Shown here one piece after another: positions 42,009 through 53,525 of a stretch of 64,000 nucleotides of DNA. Every line of letters begins with the position of its first letter. Positions within the stretch are counted from its first letter, which is position 1. Source of the stretch: Mesostigma viride (taxonomy: Eukaryota; Streptophyta; Mesostigmatophyceae; Mesostigmatales; Mesostigmataceae). The translations under genes were made by a program, and so were the position numbers. Where the stretch lies: contig RPFO01000312.1 in assembly GCA_009746045.1 (NCBI GenBank), positions 2,289,279-2,353,278 of the forward strand, in the 5' to 3' direction. Below the pieces are notes generated by a model, which saw nothing but the letters and a program-made list of their open reading frames with translations, was not told where the DNA came from and made no database searches.

Positions 42009-42625
42009 TGTCAAAAATGTCATGCTGTGACCATGGGAGGTTGTTGATATTACATTAATAATGATGACCTCATTTACGACTTTGTCATGATGGAAATATC
42101 TTTGTCAACCACCATGGCTGAAAGGTGCCATTTTCTAGAATAGTGGTGGTCAGAAAAGATGATCTGGCGTGTAGCCCAGCCACCACCTATATGGCTGGTC
42201 GGCAGGACCACAACATAATTAACTTAACATGACAGCTAGGCAACACTTAACCAGTGCTAGATGCTGCCTGCTGGCAAATCATGGTTGTACCATGGCAGAC
42301 AGAATTAGGTACGCCTAGCTGACGGTCCAGGTGCCACGAATTGAATTATTGGCGCCTGTCCTATATGGGCCATGCGCCACATGACACGACATGGATTGTA
42401 CTACAGTGCCGTATAGTGACCAGGCACATATATATGAAAAGACTCATAACTTTCTACCTAGAGCTCAGATCAAGGTGATTCTAGTGGCAAAGTTGTAGCC
42501 AAACATGAGCTCTACGCAGTCATACTGGCGTTGTAGGTTGTTCTGACTTAACTACGGACTACCCGAACTTTATCTAGATTAGTAAGTGCTAGACTTGTCA
42601 GGCATATTGGGGCATATTCCTGACA
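42009..42625 (-). repeat. LTR, right copy
   Basis: 617 bp, same ends as the left copy, followed by AACGT. Confidence 0.93.
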
Positions 42626-42695
42626 AACGTCACGCTGCAAGTCGACCCTTGAATCGTTCTTGTGTGTCAATTTTTCGTTCCTCTGTTCGTGACAG

Positions 42696-43544
42696 GCTGG
42701 TGGGAAGGAGAAGCAAAATCGCCTATTCGCAATCTCCAAGGGCGCCAATGCCGAAGATCAGGCGGTAGCGGATCGGACGCTTGGGCAGGCGCTTCTGGAT
42801 GTTTGGAATTACAACAGGCTGTAGTAACTTGCACGGCGTCATGAAGCAGGGCAAAGGGCATTTTATTCCCGATGGCCATTACACGAACCTGCTGACGTAC
42901 ATCCTGCCGGCCACCAAACAATCAGTCGGGAGTGAAGGGAATGTGGAGGGGGGTAAGGAGGATAAGGGGGAGACCTGAAGGAGGCAGAAGGGGAGCGGAA
43001 AAAAAACAAGGCCCAACCTTCCCAAATTTCAAATTACTTTCGAGTTCTGGCGAACACCTTCCTGCGCCTCACAAAGGCCGGATGATGAAACGTCAGGCAC
43101 ACCAGCTTCTGAGGAGATTATGACTCTCAGATGCCGGTTCGCTAACGCCGAGGGCACCAAGAAGGGGCAAAAGGTGTCCTGGACGACTGTTAGGAACCTG
43201 GCGTCGTTTCCGATGATGGACGCTGTGTGTGAAATTTGCATCATGAGTGGGGAGGTTGGGCCCGAAAAGCTGTCAAAGTTGGTGGAGTTGGCCAAGGACG
43301 TACTTGAGTGCGTTTGCCAATTCATCCTCTTTGAGGAAAAGCCCGACTTGGATGGCGAATGTAAGGGGGGGGTGATCTGGAGTACAAGGCTTCTCGCTTA
43401 TTTGAAGAGGTGTTCGCCTTACGACTTAACCAGATGCCAAGGAACAAGGACATCGTCGATCGATTCCTGGCATTTTGGGAGAAGGCCGTCATCATCACGC
43501 GCAATGTCGCCTGTTGCACGGATGCAACATGCCGTTTGTGGTAA
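42696..43544 (+). pseudogene. Exon 11 of the 34.1-kb gene, frameshifted
   Basis: After the acceptor GTGACAG the frame reads AGGKEKQNRLFAISKGANAEDQAVADRTLGQALLDVWNYNRL and is interrupted. It resumes shifted as HGVMKQGKGHFIPDGHYTNLLTYILPATKQ and again from about 43120 (MTLRCRFANAEGTKKGQKVSWTTVRNLASFPMMD...VCQFILFEEKPDLDG). A last shift near 43365 gives LEYKASRLFEEVFALRLNQMPRNKDIVDRFLAFWEKAV before the stop at 43542-43544. Exon 11 may include further introns. Product unknown. Confidence 0.6.
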
Positions 43545-46067
43545 TATAAATTATCCGTCCCGGTCGATCGGCGCCGACCGTAATCCGGCGCCAGTGCCGA
43601 GGCCATAGTATAGTTGGCAGCCGAGGCAATCCGTGTGGAAGTAAGTGTAGAAGTTTTGCTGACGAACTTGGCCTTTGCGCCGTAGGCAGACCTAGCGCCT
43701 GAACGGGAGTTACGGGACAGCCAAGTGGCACTGCACATGAGTTATGATGGTTCCTACCGGGACATTTGGATATTTTTCAGGAGAGGCCTCTAGCCGTACT
43801 GGTCTTTAATGTGTTCTAGACGGTTCGAGAAGCCCGTCCCCGCGGACCTCACGTCATGCCTGGTTGGCAGCGCCAGGCGCAGCCACCAACGGGGCCGAAG
43901 GGACAAAATAGGAAGGCACGAGCTATGCCAGCAATCCGGACCTTGTATCGTAATTTACCACGTTGCTCTACAGATTATTTACCATCGCTTAATCCTGGAG
44001 TGTAAATCTCCTGTGGGCTCGAGTGTGAATCCCTCGCCTACTGGGTGTAAGTCTTCCCGCATTGAGTGTTTTAATCTGTGTGGTAACATTGTAATATACG
44101 AAACCGGTTTTCCGGGTTTGAGCTTATTCGTATTGTGTGACAAGTATTCTTAAGCCACCATCGTGCGCTGTGACGCATAGGAAGTCAAAGGTCTTTCGCA
44201 TTCATTCTCAATCACTAAGGCGCTATTTTAAATAGCCATACGTGTTAACCCATAGTCCGAAAAGTGTATGTGATCGCATACACTTTGACTCAACGTAATA
44301 AACCACGTAATTCCCGGAGCGCCGCGCCACCCGTGACGGAGGGAAGTTGTCCGGTGGGTCTGGGAACACTTAGGGACGAAGGGGGTGCATAGGTTTGGGG
44401 GGGTTATTCGCCATAGCTTGGTAATTACAACGTGCATTGAGAAAGTATCACGTGACTTTGGCGGGAAATTTTCACTCGCGCGCGCGCGTTACGAGATATG
44501 GCTGCCAACGTGCCGTTATCAGGGAAATTTGCGTCTCGCGGCTAGAAACGGTTTAGAATGTTGCTCAGAATGATGATGCGTGATTTTCGTAGGTCAGGCA
44601 TGGCCAGATTTTTAGGATTGGGAAAATACAGGTAGGAAAATACTGCCTTCTTGGTCGTCAGTGCCAGACAAGTCATCGCCTATCATATGTCGATTTTCTC
44701 CTTATGGCCGGGCAGTCTGCGCCAGCCCGAGCATCCAGGTTGGCTACGGGATGTCCCCTGCAGCATTTGCTGCGAATGCGGACGCATTTATAGGTCATCT
44801 TTGAACGAAACATCAACCTGGTAATCATAAAGGATGCATGCATGATGCGGCTATGGCGGCCTATGCCCGTAGAGCCACGGTATCTGTGAGTTATGGTGGT
44901 CCCGGCCAGCGGACCCCGGGCAGGACATGAACGAGCTGGGTACGACAACGTATTTGCGTGTTGTTTGCAGCGGAATTCGTCTCCCATGCATTATATATGA
45001 CGATTTTATCTTTGCATATTTCATCAAGCTTTCATGCCTGTTGTAGAGAGTGGTTTCAGCCCTGAAAGTGCCCAGTTTATGGCATATCTTTGGAGTGTAT
45101 CATTCCGTTAGTGCAGGTAGGCAACGTGTGTGTATTCCAGCACTTTTGGCAGCATTTTATAGCTTTTTATAATGCATTATTGTGTTGCATGTCATAGATA
45201 GCTGTTTACACGCGCGTAACCCACACACATATATGAGCACGTTATATAGAGGTAATGGGTTATCCGGGTGGTCTGACCCAAGGAAACCCCCATTGGACTA
45301 TCCAACTAAATTGTCCAATGTTGGTATTGAGGTTCCCTACCCTCCCTGGGAAAAAAGTGGGGGGTAAACTTTTCCTTGGGGAAAAAAGATCGTCTTTTGG
45401 CCAACTTTGACTAGAGCTATCATCCAAATGCTTTGATAAAGCCATGGTATTATTGCATATTCTGAAAGCCCTTGAAGTGTAGATACTCCTAGCATCTTGG
45501 TTGGGGGTATTTGGAGTTGTGGCCTGTGAGTTATGATTTTTTTCATTTTCAGGGGTATGAAAGTGCCAAAAATGGGTCAGCGGACTATGGGTTAAACTGG
45601 ACTCGGAGGAAACTTTCCTAGTGGCCTCTATCCCGTCCCGTTTTTCTGTAATCTGATCCGGATCAGCAACGGAATTATATAAGGGCCGGAACCCTTACTG
45701 ATTCCGCTTGCAGTAATTCATCGTGGGGGTCGGATCCCCACAATCCTAACTGCCCATACCCGTTACCCATATTGCGGTTCTTGCATGCCCCAACCTGGCC
45801 TTGTCCGGTTGACGTAAGGGATTCGTCCGGAAACGGATCTCCTTATATTGCGTGCTTTAAACGGAAACGCTTTGTGGGTTGCAATTTCACGCATTAGTTG
45901 GCGTCTTGGCCATTGCCTCATACCCTATATCTGGGATACATACTGTCAGCTCCGGCAAGCTGCAGTAATATCTCACGTCCTTTAATTGACGTATTTTTTG
46001 TGCTTAATTTGTCATCCCGCCAAGGTGACTAGAGGCACATTGTTCACACTTTACCAGCCACCACGCG
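43545..46067. other. No supported gene
   Basis: 2.5 kb with only short ORFs. It includes a (CG)n run near 44478-44488. The last 500 bases (45600-46060) have a palindromic ATCTGATCCGGATCAG and a TATATAAGGG at about 45677, and probably include the 5' LTR or leader of the Gypsy-like element whose gag starts at 46068, but no partner repeat is in the window. Confidence 0.5.
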
Positions 46068-47423
46068 ATGGCTGACGGTATTGAGCGAGGGCGACGAGAG
46101 GCCCATCGCTTCTCTCCTGCCCCTTCCCTCGTGGCAGCACTCGAGGCATCAGAGAGAGCTACCCAAAATCACTCACGCCCGAGTAGTGAGCGTGGCTCTA
46201 GGGGGTCATCCCCAGCACAAACCCCACGTTTGGGAGGGAATTCCTCGGCGGCTGCCGGTGCACCACCTGGCAGCCCTGTAGTGAATCCCCTTAATGGACC
46301 ACCAAGTGGAACATCCATCGCGGGATTGTCGGCGGGTCCGGCCCTTGGTGTAGGAGCCGGCGCGGGGGCGCAGGGGAATAATGTTACCCTGCACTACGGT
46401 AGGAGTGGGGCCCTGCCTACGGTGCTGCCGCAACCTACATTGGCCACTTGGCCCAGCAGCGCCCCGGCGCCACCCTTGTATGATAGCCGATCGCGGTCTC
46501 GCCGCGCTGCGAATCGGGCGTCTTATCATGCGCCTGGACCCCTTGGGGCTAGCCCCTTCGGCCATGCCTCGCCAATGGCTGGGCAGGGCCAGGGCACCGC
46601 ACGGACCGGTCGGTCTTCCTTCGGGGTCGCAGGGGAGGCGATTCCCCTCCCCAACTCAGCATACGACCGCCTGGCTCCGGGTGACCCACGAGCGCAGCAC
46701 CCAGCGGCCACCGCCGCCCATCATTATGCAAGCCGCGCCCACTACCCACATGGGTATGAGCACCCGGGTGAGGATGAGTGCAGCCCCCCGGCAGGTTACC
46801 CGCGTGGGCACACCTCGCAAGGTGTGGCCGGGCCCGGGAGACCCGCGAGTATCATGGGCCATCATGACGATGATACTCACAATGCAGGGCGACTACCACC
46901 GATGCCCAAGCTGTCGGATATTCCCAAGTTTAAACCCGACTGCTCGTACCAAGAGTTTGAGGCTTGGGAGATTGCAGTGTCTCAGAAGATCGACATCTGG
47001 GAGACATACAATCGCAAGCTCTTGGACGAGGATATCAAGGTCAAGCTGGTGTCCAGCGAGGCACTGGCTCCCGATGTGAGACAAGCTCTCCATTTCAAAA
47101 GCGCCCTGGCCAATGGCTTCCCCAGCAGCTTGGCTGAATTATTTCGGCGAGCACGGGCCAAGTACCTGCCACCCGACCAAGACAAGCTGGACCGGGAGGC
47201 TTTTGGGGCGTTCAAGCAGGGGAACCTGAGCTATCGGGAATATATGACCAAGTTCGAGCTTCTAGCTGGGCGGGTTGATGACCTGATGGGCCCAGAAGCC
47301 TTGGCAAGGTTCTATGAGGGCTTGCAACCCGAATTCCGGGATGAGGTGAAGCGGAAATTCGCCCACCTCTCCTGGGCTCAATGGAACCTGCAGGACATCA
47401 AGACCTACACCTACTGTACCTAG
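46068..47423 (+). pseudogene. Gypsy-like gag, truncated
   Basis: A 451-codon ORF from ATG at 46068. The first 270 residues are Ser/Gly/Pro/Ala-rich. From about residue 275 a gag capsid-like domain follows (KFKPDCSYQEFEAWEIAVSQKI, ELFRRARAKYLPPDQDKLDREAFGAFKQGNLSYREYMTKFELLAGRV, LARFYEGLQPEFRDEVKRKFAHLSW), matching the Ty3/Gypsy retrotransposon gag pattern (compare LFHGLSPQVR in the element at 1-3 kb). It stops without a zinc knuckle or pol, and 24 bases further on the LTR of element C begins, so the element was most likely broken by C. Confidence 0.75.
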
Positions 47424-47447
47424 CGGAGATAGCTCCCTTGGTGCAGC

Positions 47448-48131
47448 AGTTAACGCCAAGCGCATTGGCGTGTTCCTGATTCGGCATATCTCTGCGATTC
47501 CAGCGGCACCGGAACGAGGTCATTCCGACAAGTATCAAGAAAGTTATGGCGTTCCGACTTCCCGGTCGCGCGCGAGCGCGAGCCGGCTGTTCTTCTACGT
47601 CGGACGTGAATATTTGCCGACGACATATGGGGTCGACAGTAATTCCTGGGCTGACAGGAATTAGGTGCTGAACCTACGACGGTATTGGATTAATACGTCG
47701 TACGCAGGAAATAGGAACCTTAACCTGTGGTCTGTTGGTACCGCAGGCTTAGTCCTGGACTATTGGGTGCAGACGCAATAATCACTGTGGACTGTACTCT
47801 GTGGTCACTGTGCCTGTATGGCAGACCTACTGTATAGGAACTGGGCGCTGTACAGGTAGTGAATACTGTACCGGGAGTGTTAATACTGAGCAGGCCTCCT
47901 AGGCTGCTCAGGACTAGCAAGCACAGTGCACAAGTATATAAAGAATAGGCCAGTGCCATTTGGGCAGATCTCTTGCGAGCCCGCCTCACGTGTGTTGCCT
48001 TGACTTGGCAAACTCGTTTACAAGCCTCAAGCGTGTGAGCGCTGTAACATTATCCAATTTTAACAAAGCTCCGTTCCAACCATATTCACACATTGCTGCA
48101 TTGCAACCATATCCTATCAATTGCGTTAACT
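47448..48131 (+). repeat. 5' LTR of element C (limits inferred)
   Basis: Begins AGTTAACG, as does element A. Shares ordered short blocks with the A LTR (CTCTGCGATTCCAGCGGCACC, AAGTTATGGCGTT). The proposed end ...GTTAACT at 48131 fits the AACT rule and leaves CAAATTAC next to it, but the partner LTR is outside the window. Confidence 0.6.
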
Positions 48132-48224
48132 CAAATTACAAGCAGTCTCGACGGAGCGGCCAGGAGGGTCGTTGCTGTTTGCTGCGTGCAGCGTTGACGA
48201 CGCGAGAAGCTCGTCAGGTGTCGA

Positions 48225-49148
48225 ATGGTGCAGGAAGAACAACGGCAGCAGAATTTCCGGTTTCCTCGGCAGTCTGCTGGTGGTTCCATTTCGCCTGAAT
48301 TGCGTCGTGTGGTTCGAGATTTATCTTTATTGCTTGCAGATCGTCCACCTGTTAATCGCAACTTTGTGCAATTCGTCGACGACCAGGTCGAGGATTGGGA
48401 GCGCATTCTGCAGCACGTCCGAACCATCGTCATTCCGGAGCACCGGAGCGTCGACGACATCGAGCAAGAGCTGCACGGTTTGGTCGGGATCCAGACTGTG
48501 ATTACAGCCTTAGTTGAGCGGGTGCGTGCGGAGTTGGCGGCCAGGCGAGGAGAAGCTGCGGAGCCAGCTGGTGCGGTGCGACACGAGTTTGTGCAGGCAG
48601 CAGCGGGTGCGGGTGTACAACGTACATTCGCAGGCGTAATCGGCGACGAGGGAGTTGCAGCGAGACCAGTTCGACGTGAGCGACGCGGGGCGGAGCGCTA
48701 CAGGCGGCTGGCAGAGGTCGAGGCGGATGCGGAAGCCATCACCGGAGGTCAGCGTGCGACACGAGTCGGCAGGATTCCGGAGCGAGGGAGAGTTCCTTTT
48801 CAGGAACTGCCCCAACCTCTTCGCGTTCGTGTGACGCGTTGGGAGGAGTTCGCCCCTCTTGGTTACGACAGTGACCTTGAGGTGGGAGCTGTGGGGGTCG
48901 CTGGTCTAGGCGACGAGGAGCTTGGCGACCGCGAGGTGCCAAGATACCATCCGCGGGGTGTTAACGACGGGTTGTCACCTGTCTACTACACTAACGGTGA
49001 CGACACTGTCATCGCGGGCCGACAGCGGGCCGACGACGGTGCAGCGGGTAGCAGGGTGCCAGAGCTTATCGTTGTGAGCGACAGCGACAGTGACAGCGAC
49101 AAAGAGAACCAGGAAGCGCCTGCGGGTGACCGTGGTGGTCTTGACTGA
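48225..49148 (+). CDS. ORF1 of element C, unrecognised product
   Basis: A 307-residue ORF, ATG 94 bases after the inferred LTR. The N-terminal third is helical (LRRVVRDLSLLLADRP, FVDDQVEDWERILQHVRTIVIPEH, VDDIEQELHGLVGIQTVITALVERVRAEL). The middle is Arg/Ala/Gly-rich. The end is acidic with an SDSDSDSDKEN run and terminates RGGLD, resembling FRGLDY of the element A ORF1. No zinc knuckle. Between its stop and the gag ATG (49251) is a pyrimidine tract CATTTTCCTTTCTTGTTCAG (about 49163-49182), again a possible splice acceptor. Confidence 0.72.
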   Translation: MVQEEQRQQNFRFPRQSAGGSISPELRRVVRDLSLLLADRPPVNRNFVQFVDDQVEDWERILQHVRTIVIPEHRSVDDIEQELHGLVGIQTVITALVERVRAELAARRGEAAEPAGAVRHEFVQAAAGAGVQRTFAGVIGDEGVAARPVRRERRGAERYRRLAEVEADAEAITGGQRATRVGRIPERGRVPFQELPQPLRVRVTRWEEFAPLGYDSDLEVGAVGVAGLGDEELGDREVPRYHPRGVNDGLSPVYYTNGDDTVIAGRQRADDGAAGSRVPELIVVSDSDSDSDKENQEAPAGDRGGLD

Positions 49149-49250
49149 GTGGTAACACTTGTCATTTTCCTTTCTTGTTCAGTAGCTTATACTGCTTTAA
49201 TTGCTGCTTGGCCACTTGGCTGGCTGTAGCAGATCTGAACAGAGGCCATC

Positions 49251-50418
49251 ATGAGTGAGGGAGCTATTGACCAACGAGGGCGCGGTGTCGGCTTTGAGCG
49301 GCGCGGCGCTGGGATGGATGGACGTGATGGACGCGATGGACGCGATGGACACGGTGGAGGCCAGGCGCTGGGAGACCAGGCTGCGCTGGCAGATGATCAG
49401 AGCCAAGGATCTCAGGGCGGTCAGAACGCGCCAGCTGCAGATCAAGCGGCACCTAGGCGGCCGACCGTGGCTGAGGGGTACGCGGTGCTAAGCCAGTTTC
49501 AGTCCATCAAGGACAATTGGCAGCCCCGGGACGAGGAGAGGATGTTAGAGGACATGAACTTGTACACGGACATCTACACCGGTGACAAGCTTCGCATCCT
49601 GGCGTCTAGTGCCTACATAAGGCAGTCGGCGAGGCGGCTGTTCAAGTTTGTCCGGGAGCGACACACGGCGGGGGACACCTGGACTGCGTTTATGACGCGA
49701 CTCAGGGTGTTCCTGAGTGATAAGAGGACCATAGATGGTTCTCACCTGAAACAAGAGTACCTGGACTACAAGCCCATCAAGGGGCAGCTAGTGGTCCACG
49801 CCTTTGAAGCTGAGGGAGGACGCCATGGCCAAAGGGTTCTTCGTTGCAGATCGGATGGCCATGGGCGACTTTCTCAAGTCGCTGCAGCTGGATCCTGTCA
49901 CGATGGACAATGTGACCATCCACATGCGACAAGTCCATGGCTGGGCTGCCATGACGGACCAGTTGTATGAGTGTTTCAGCGGCAAGTATGTAGGTGGTAA
50001 GCGCCCATGTCAAGGGGACGAGGAGGCAGCTGAACCTGCAGTAAAGTCCATGAGGGGATCGGGCCACGGGGGGCCAGCGTCCTCGAGGGGGCCTGAGACC
50101 TCTTCTAGGGGTCGAGGAAGGTCCCGGAGGGGGCGTGGCAGAATGGCTGGACGGGGGACACCGCCGAAGTCGGGGCATCCACAGTCCCAGTTTGACTTCA
50201 AGAGGGTGGGTGGTCCTCCCAAGGCTGGGCCCAGCAGTGGGACCTCACGGGAAATCAGTCAGGTGGAATGTTATTTCTGCCAAGGGAAGGGTCACTTCAG
50301 GAATGAGTGTCCCTCGTACCTGAGGCAGGAAGGTCAGAGCAAGCCAGCTCAGGGTGGCAGCAAGGAGAAGGCTGGTCCACCCCAGGATAAGGGCAAGGGC
50401 AAGGCTGCTGATCATTGA
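49251..50418 (+). pseudogene. gag of element C, one frameshift
   Basis: Starts MSEGAIDQRGRG, close to MAEGRRSKGP of element A. The first frame (49251 to about 49800) has a capsid-like helical part (DMNLYTDIYTGDKLRILASSAYIRQSARRLFKFVRER). After a shift near 49805 it continues to 50418 with MGDFLKSLQLDPVTMDNVTIHMRQ, an Arg/Gly-rich stretch, and the zinc knuckle CYFCQGKGHFRNEC (about 50271-50312). Pol opens after a gap of about 70 bases. Confidence 0.8.
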
Positions 50419-50486
50419 CTTGAGCCTGCACACATCCCTGAACCCTGGAGGGTGCCCCCAGGGGTGTGTAATGTAGCTGCTAGTAA

Positions 50487-51869
50487 TGTGACAGCAGTGA
50501 GGGGCAGCCCCATTCTCTAGTGACAGAGCCTATTGGGCACGATGGGGCAAGCTTGGTTACCACAGAGAGTATGCCAGCTGTAGCTGCAGTGGTTACTCGC
50601 CAACGTGCCCGCCATGGCGGTGCTGAGCCTGAGGTAGGACCTGGTGCTGTGGACCCAGGTGGATCTCAGAAGCATTCTGACCGTGCAGGACTGGCACAGG
50701 ATGGTCAGGATGAGGATAGGGCTGGAGACAGTCTGACAGGCACGACCCTGGTGCCTCCTGTACATAAGGGATCTGTACATACCTTGAGTGCTAATAATGA
50801 CAATAAAAGATTTTCTCTCTTGTATGACATTGCCTCAAGGTTGCATACCATGTTTGGCCATGCAGCTCAGTCTTTGCAAGTTGCTAGACGGCTGGGAGGA
50901 AGTGAGTTGTACTCCATCTGCCAACAGGTTGCTCAAGCTTGCAAGTGCAGGCTAGTTGCTAGAAAGCCCAAGCAGTCTCATGCCAGGTCTCCTATTTTGC
51001 AGCCATGCAGGCCATGTGCAGGTAGATATTCAGAGAATCAGGGGTTTGAAGCTGCTGGTGGCAGTGGACAGATATACCAAGTACAAGACCCTAGAGATCC
51101 TGCCTGACATGGAGAAGCCTACGTTGATTGCTGCTCTAAAGTTGACAAGGAGCAGGTACCCTGGGTTGGAGTTGCTGCAGTGTGACATTCAGTTTGAGTG
51201 CTGTGAGAACCTGCCAGAATTTCCAGAGTTGCTGATTACACCCAGGGAGAGCCACGGCCAGCAAGGGGTGGTGGAGAGAGCCATCCAAGAGATCAAGACT
51301 GTGCTGCTGGTGGAGAGGATTCCAAGGACGTCATCTGCCATTGTGACATCTGCATGGCTACGTTCTGTGGAGGATAGGCTGAACCTCAGGACTCCCATGT
51401 TCTTTGGTGACATTGCCATCAATCCTCTTATGCTGCACACCAGGATGCTGCCAGCTGATGCTGAGCAGGCATGGAAGGAGAAGCTAGAGGCCAAGTTCCT
51501 CAAGCTGAGGCAGAAAGACAAGGGCTGGAGTGTCCTAGAACCTAACGTTGGACAACAGGTTGTTGTGTGGAAGGAGCGAAGCTTTCCAGGGAAACGTGGC
51601 AGCTGGCATGATGGGGTGGTGACCCGAGTAGAAGCCGCTGGCCATAAGTGCTGGGTGGCCATTGATGGCTCCCAAGCAGTGCACCGTCTGTCCTGGTCAA
51701 AGATCCGTCCCCGGGGAGGTAATCAAGGAGACCTCTTCCAGGTGCCCGCTGGTGTACAAGGCGGGGTTGACGTGGAACTTCCTGATCAGGGTGCTACAGC
51801 TGTATCGAGCCCTCAGGGTGACCCTGGCCCGGCCCCTGGGGTAACTTCACATACGGTGGTTGGGCAAGC
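50487..51869 (+). pseudogene. Integrase of element C, frameshifted and cut by element D
   Basis: The frame opens at 50487. An HHCC-like domain (RLHTMFGHAAQ, then CKCR) is followed by a shift near 51005. The second frame holds the catalytic core (VQVDIQRIRGLKLLVAVDRYTKY, LLQCDIQFE, GVVERAIQEIK) and the SH3-like end (VVWKERSFPGKRGSWHDGVV). The reading frame is cut at 51869 in the linker and continues without a shift at 60352. As in A, protease follows rather than precedes the integrase. Confidence 0.83.
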
Positions 51870-52513
51870 AGTTAGAAAGAGCTCCCAACGTATGTGAGCT
51901 CTTGGTCTTTCACAGCGCGTCCTAGCCAATGTTGCAAGGCAGCAACCTTAAATCTGTTCACCAGGCCACGACCACAATGGGCACTTCCACGACCAAGGTG
52001 GCACCCACGGTTCGTGCTTTCCGAGATAGCTGGTCATCCCCCATGACCAAGCTATATCCTTTGCGTTGTTCCTCGTTCCCATCGGCATGACGAGGCACGT
52101 GCAGGCGTGCAGGCAAATCCACAACGTCCACTGGCATCAGTGCAGAGCCAGGACGTACTGGATTTGCCTAGACTCTGCAACCTAGGAAGTACAGGACCTG
52201 TCACAAGCCTGCAAGGCCTAGTATCCTTGCAGCCCTGTGCCAGTCCAGTACCCTACTAGTCACAGGCTGCTGCTCCTCCTGGTCTACGTGGACCACAGTC
52301 ACGTGATAGACAGGCTAAGCCTGTGCAGGCACGGCCTGCCACGTGTCCTGTCCACTACACCAGAGGACTGCACCCTAGTCGGCCACGGACGGCTAGGACT
52401 TCGGGACTTGATATCTTTCTCGTCCCTTGTCTGTTTCAGGCGGTCAGCACGGCGTTGGAAAGGTCTTTCCAAACTGCATCCACTTAGCATATTGGTTGCC
52501 CAAAATGCTAACT
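51870..52513 (-). repeat. 3' LTR of element D
   Basis: 644 bp. Differs from the partner LTR at GTCCTAGCC/GTCTTAGCC, GCAGGCAAATCC/GCAAGCAAATCC, a one-base indel in CCAGT(G)CCAG and TTGGTTGCC/TTGGCTGCC. Confidence 0.93.
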
Positions 52514-52531
52514 CCAACCCTTTCTTCTTTT
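52514..52531 (-). other. Polypurine tract of element D
   Basis: On the minus strand AAAAGAAGAAAGGGTTGG directly precedes the 3' LTR, nearly the same as the tract of element A, and it fixes the transcription direction. Confidence 0.75.
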
Positions 52532-52863
52532 GGAGCTGGACCAGCTTGAAACAAGCCTAACCTTGCTTGTGCCCACTCAGCCACAGACCGCTTGGTCCCT
52601 TGGGGTTGATCAGACCTGATAGGGCCCAGGGTCCTGCCTCCTTTTGGGTAACAACATATACGCCCTTGGACCAGGCTAGGTGTACTGGCCAGTGAATCAG
52701 AGGTCACCCCAGGTTATCCCCTGACCCCTTGGTCAGCTCCCAACCTTTCCTTGGGAACTTGGTGTTAGATTAAAGTCAAGGCACATTACCTAGTCCAATG
52801 GCTGGGATTAAAGGATGCCAAGAACGTATTATTGTGAGTTCCTGATCTTTCACAGTTATCACA

Positions 52864-52886
52864 GGCGCCCGTTCTTATGGCGCCCG
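52864..52886 (-). repeat. Paired CGGGCGCC boxes in the 3' UTR of element D
   Basis: On the minus strand CGGGCGCC occurs twice, at 52886-52879 and 52871-52864, separated by ATAAGAA. Element A has the same pair separated by GTAAGA. Confidence 0.7.
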
Positions 52887-53018
52887 CCTTGGCCAGCCTT
52901 TCCCTTTTATGCTCAAAGAGACTCAGGTAGCACCTATACAAATACTGCCTTATTGGGGAGCCCATGTCTTCACTGGGTGTTAAGCCCAGGAATCACTCAT
53001 GCCAGGCTGTGGCTCTGC

Positions 53019-53035
53019 TGGGGAATTGAACCCCA
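53019..53035 (-). other. tRNA T-arm-like hairpin in the 3' UTR of element D
   Basis: On the minus strand TGGGGTTCAATTCCCCA forms a perfect 5-bp stem with the 7-base loop TTCAATT, matching the tRNA T-arm and the B-box form. It lies between the RT stop and the CGGGCGCC pair, the same order as in element A. Confidence 0.58.
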
Positions 53036-53525
53036 CCCCAACCTCCAGGTTTATAGGTGACCTGGAACTTTACACAAGAGAAACATTACAACCATGAGAA
53101 CAACATGAGAATGACATGACATGATTATGTTTTATTCAAGCATTATATAACCCAGAATGTGGCTCCCTGGCAACCATGTTCCACATGGTCACACAACCAG
53201 GTTCTTTATTAGCAACAGGTTGGAAACAAGCACTAGAAAACATATATACAGCAACCTGTAAGAACCAGCATTCGGGTTGCCCTTGCATGGCCTAACTGTT
53301 TGAGGCCAAAGGCGTCGACTTAAGTCCTGGCGACTCTTCTGAACCCCATGGGGAGGGCCAGGCATGATTCTCAGCTGGTAGGAGTGACATTCCACACCAA
53401 CTCCTGTCCAGGAGGGTGTACCTAACCCTGAAGGACCGGCTGTCAACCAGTAAGCACCAGTCACCACTTGGTACTTTGGTCAAGCAGCCCACTGGGGACA
53501 CCCAAGCTGAAGCAAGGCCTGGTCT

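Larger units (their letters stand above)
39912..42625 (-). mobile_element. Non-autonomous LTR element inside intron 10
   Basis: Two 617-bp LTRs (39912-40528, 42009-42625), identical by eye, begin TGTCA and end TGACA and are flanked by the 5-bp duplication AACGT (39907-39911, 42626-42630). The 1,480-bp interior has no gag or pol. Next to the right LTR, read on the minus strand, is TGGCATCGGAATGAGG, a plausible initiator-Met-tRNA type primer site, which suggests minus orientation. The size suits a large non-autonomous (LARD/TRIM-like) element mobilised in trans. It has canonical TG...CA ends, unlike elements A-D. Confidence 0.93.
34102..43544 (+). pseudogene. Multi-exon gene of unknown function with repeated introns (frameshifted)
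   Basis: Eleven exons are inferred from reading-frame continuity and GT-AG borders: 34102-35130, 35290-35355, 35528-35599, 35763-36837, 36954-37007, 37124-37177, 37313-37408, 37539-38063, 38234-38296, 38467-39644, 42696-43544. All small exons are multiples of three and the introns are phase 0. At least five single-base shifts occur (two in exon 4, two in exon 10, others in exon 11), so it is a decaying copy or carries assembly indels. The N-terminus has SPxK repeats and coiled coil, and the middle is Lys/Glu-rich, suggesting a nuclear protein. The true start is unclear: no in-frame ATG opens exon 1 and a stop lies at 34099. No known domain recognised. Confidence 0.7.
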
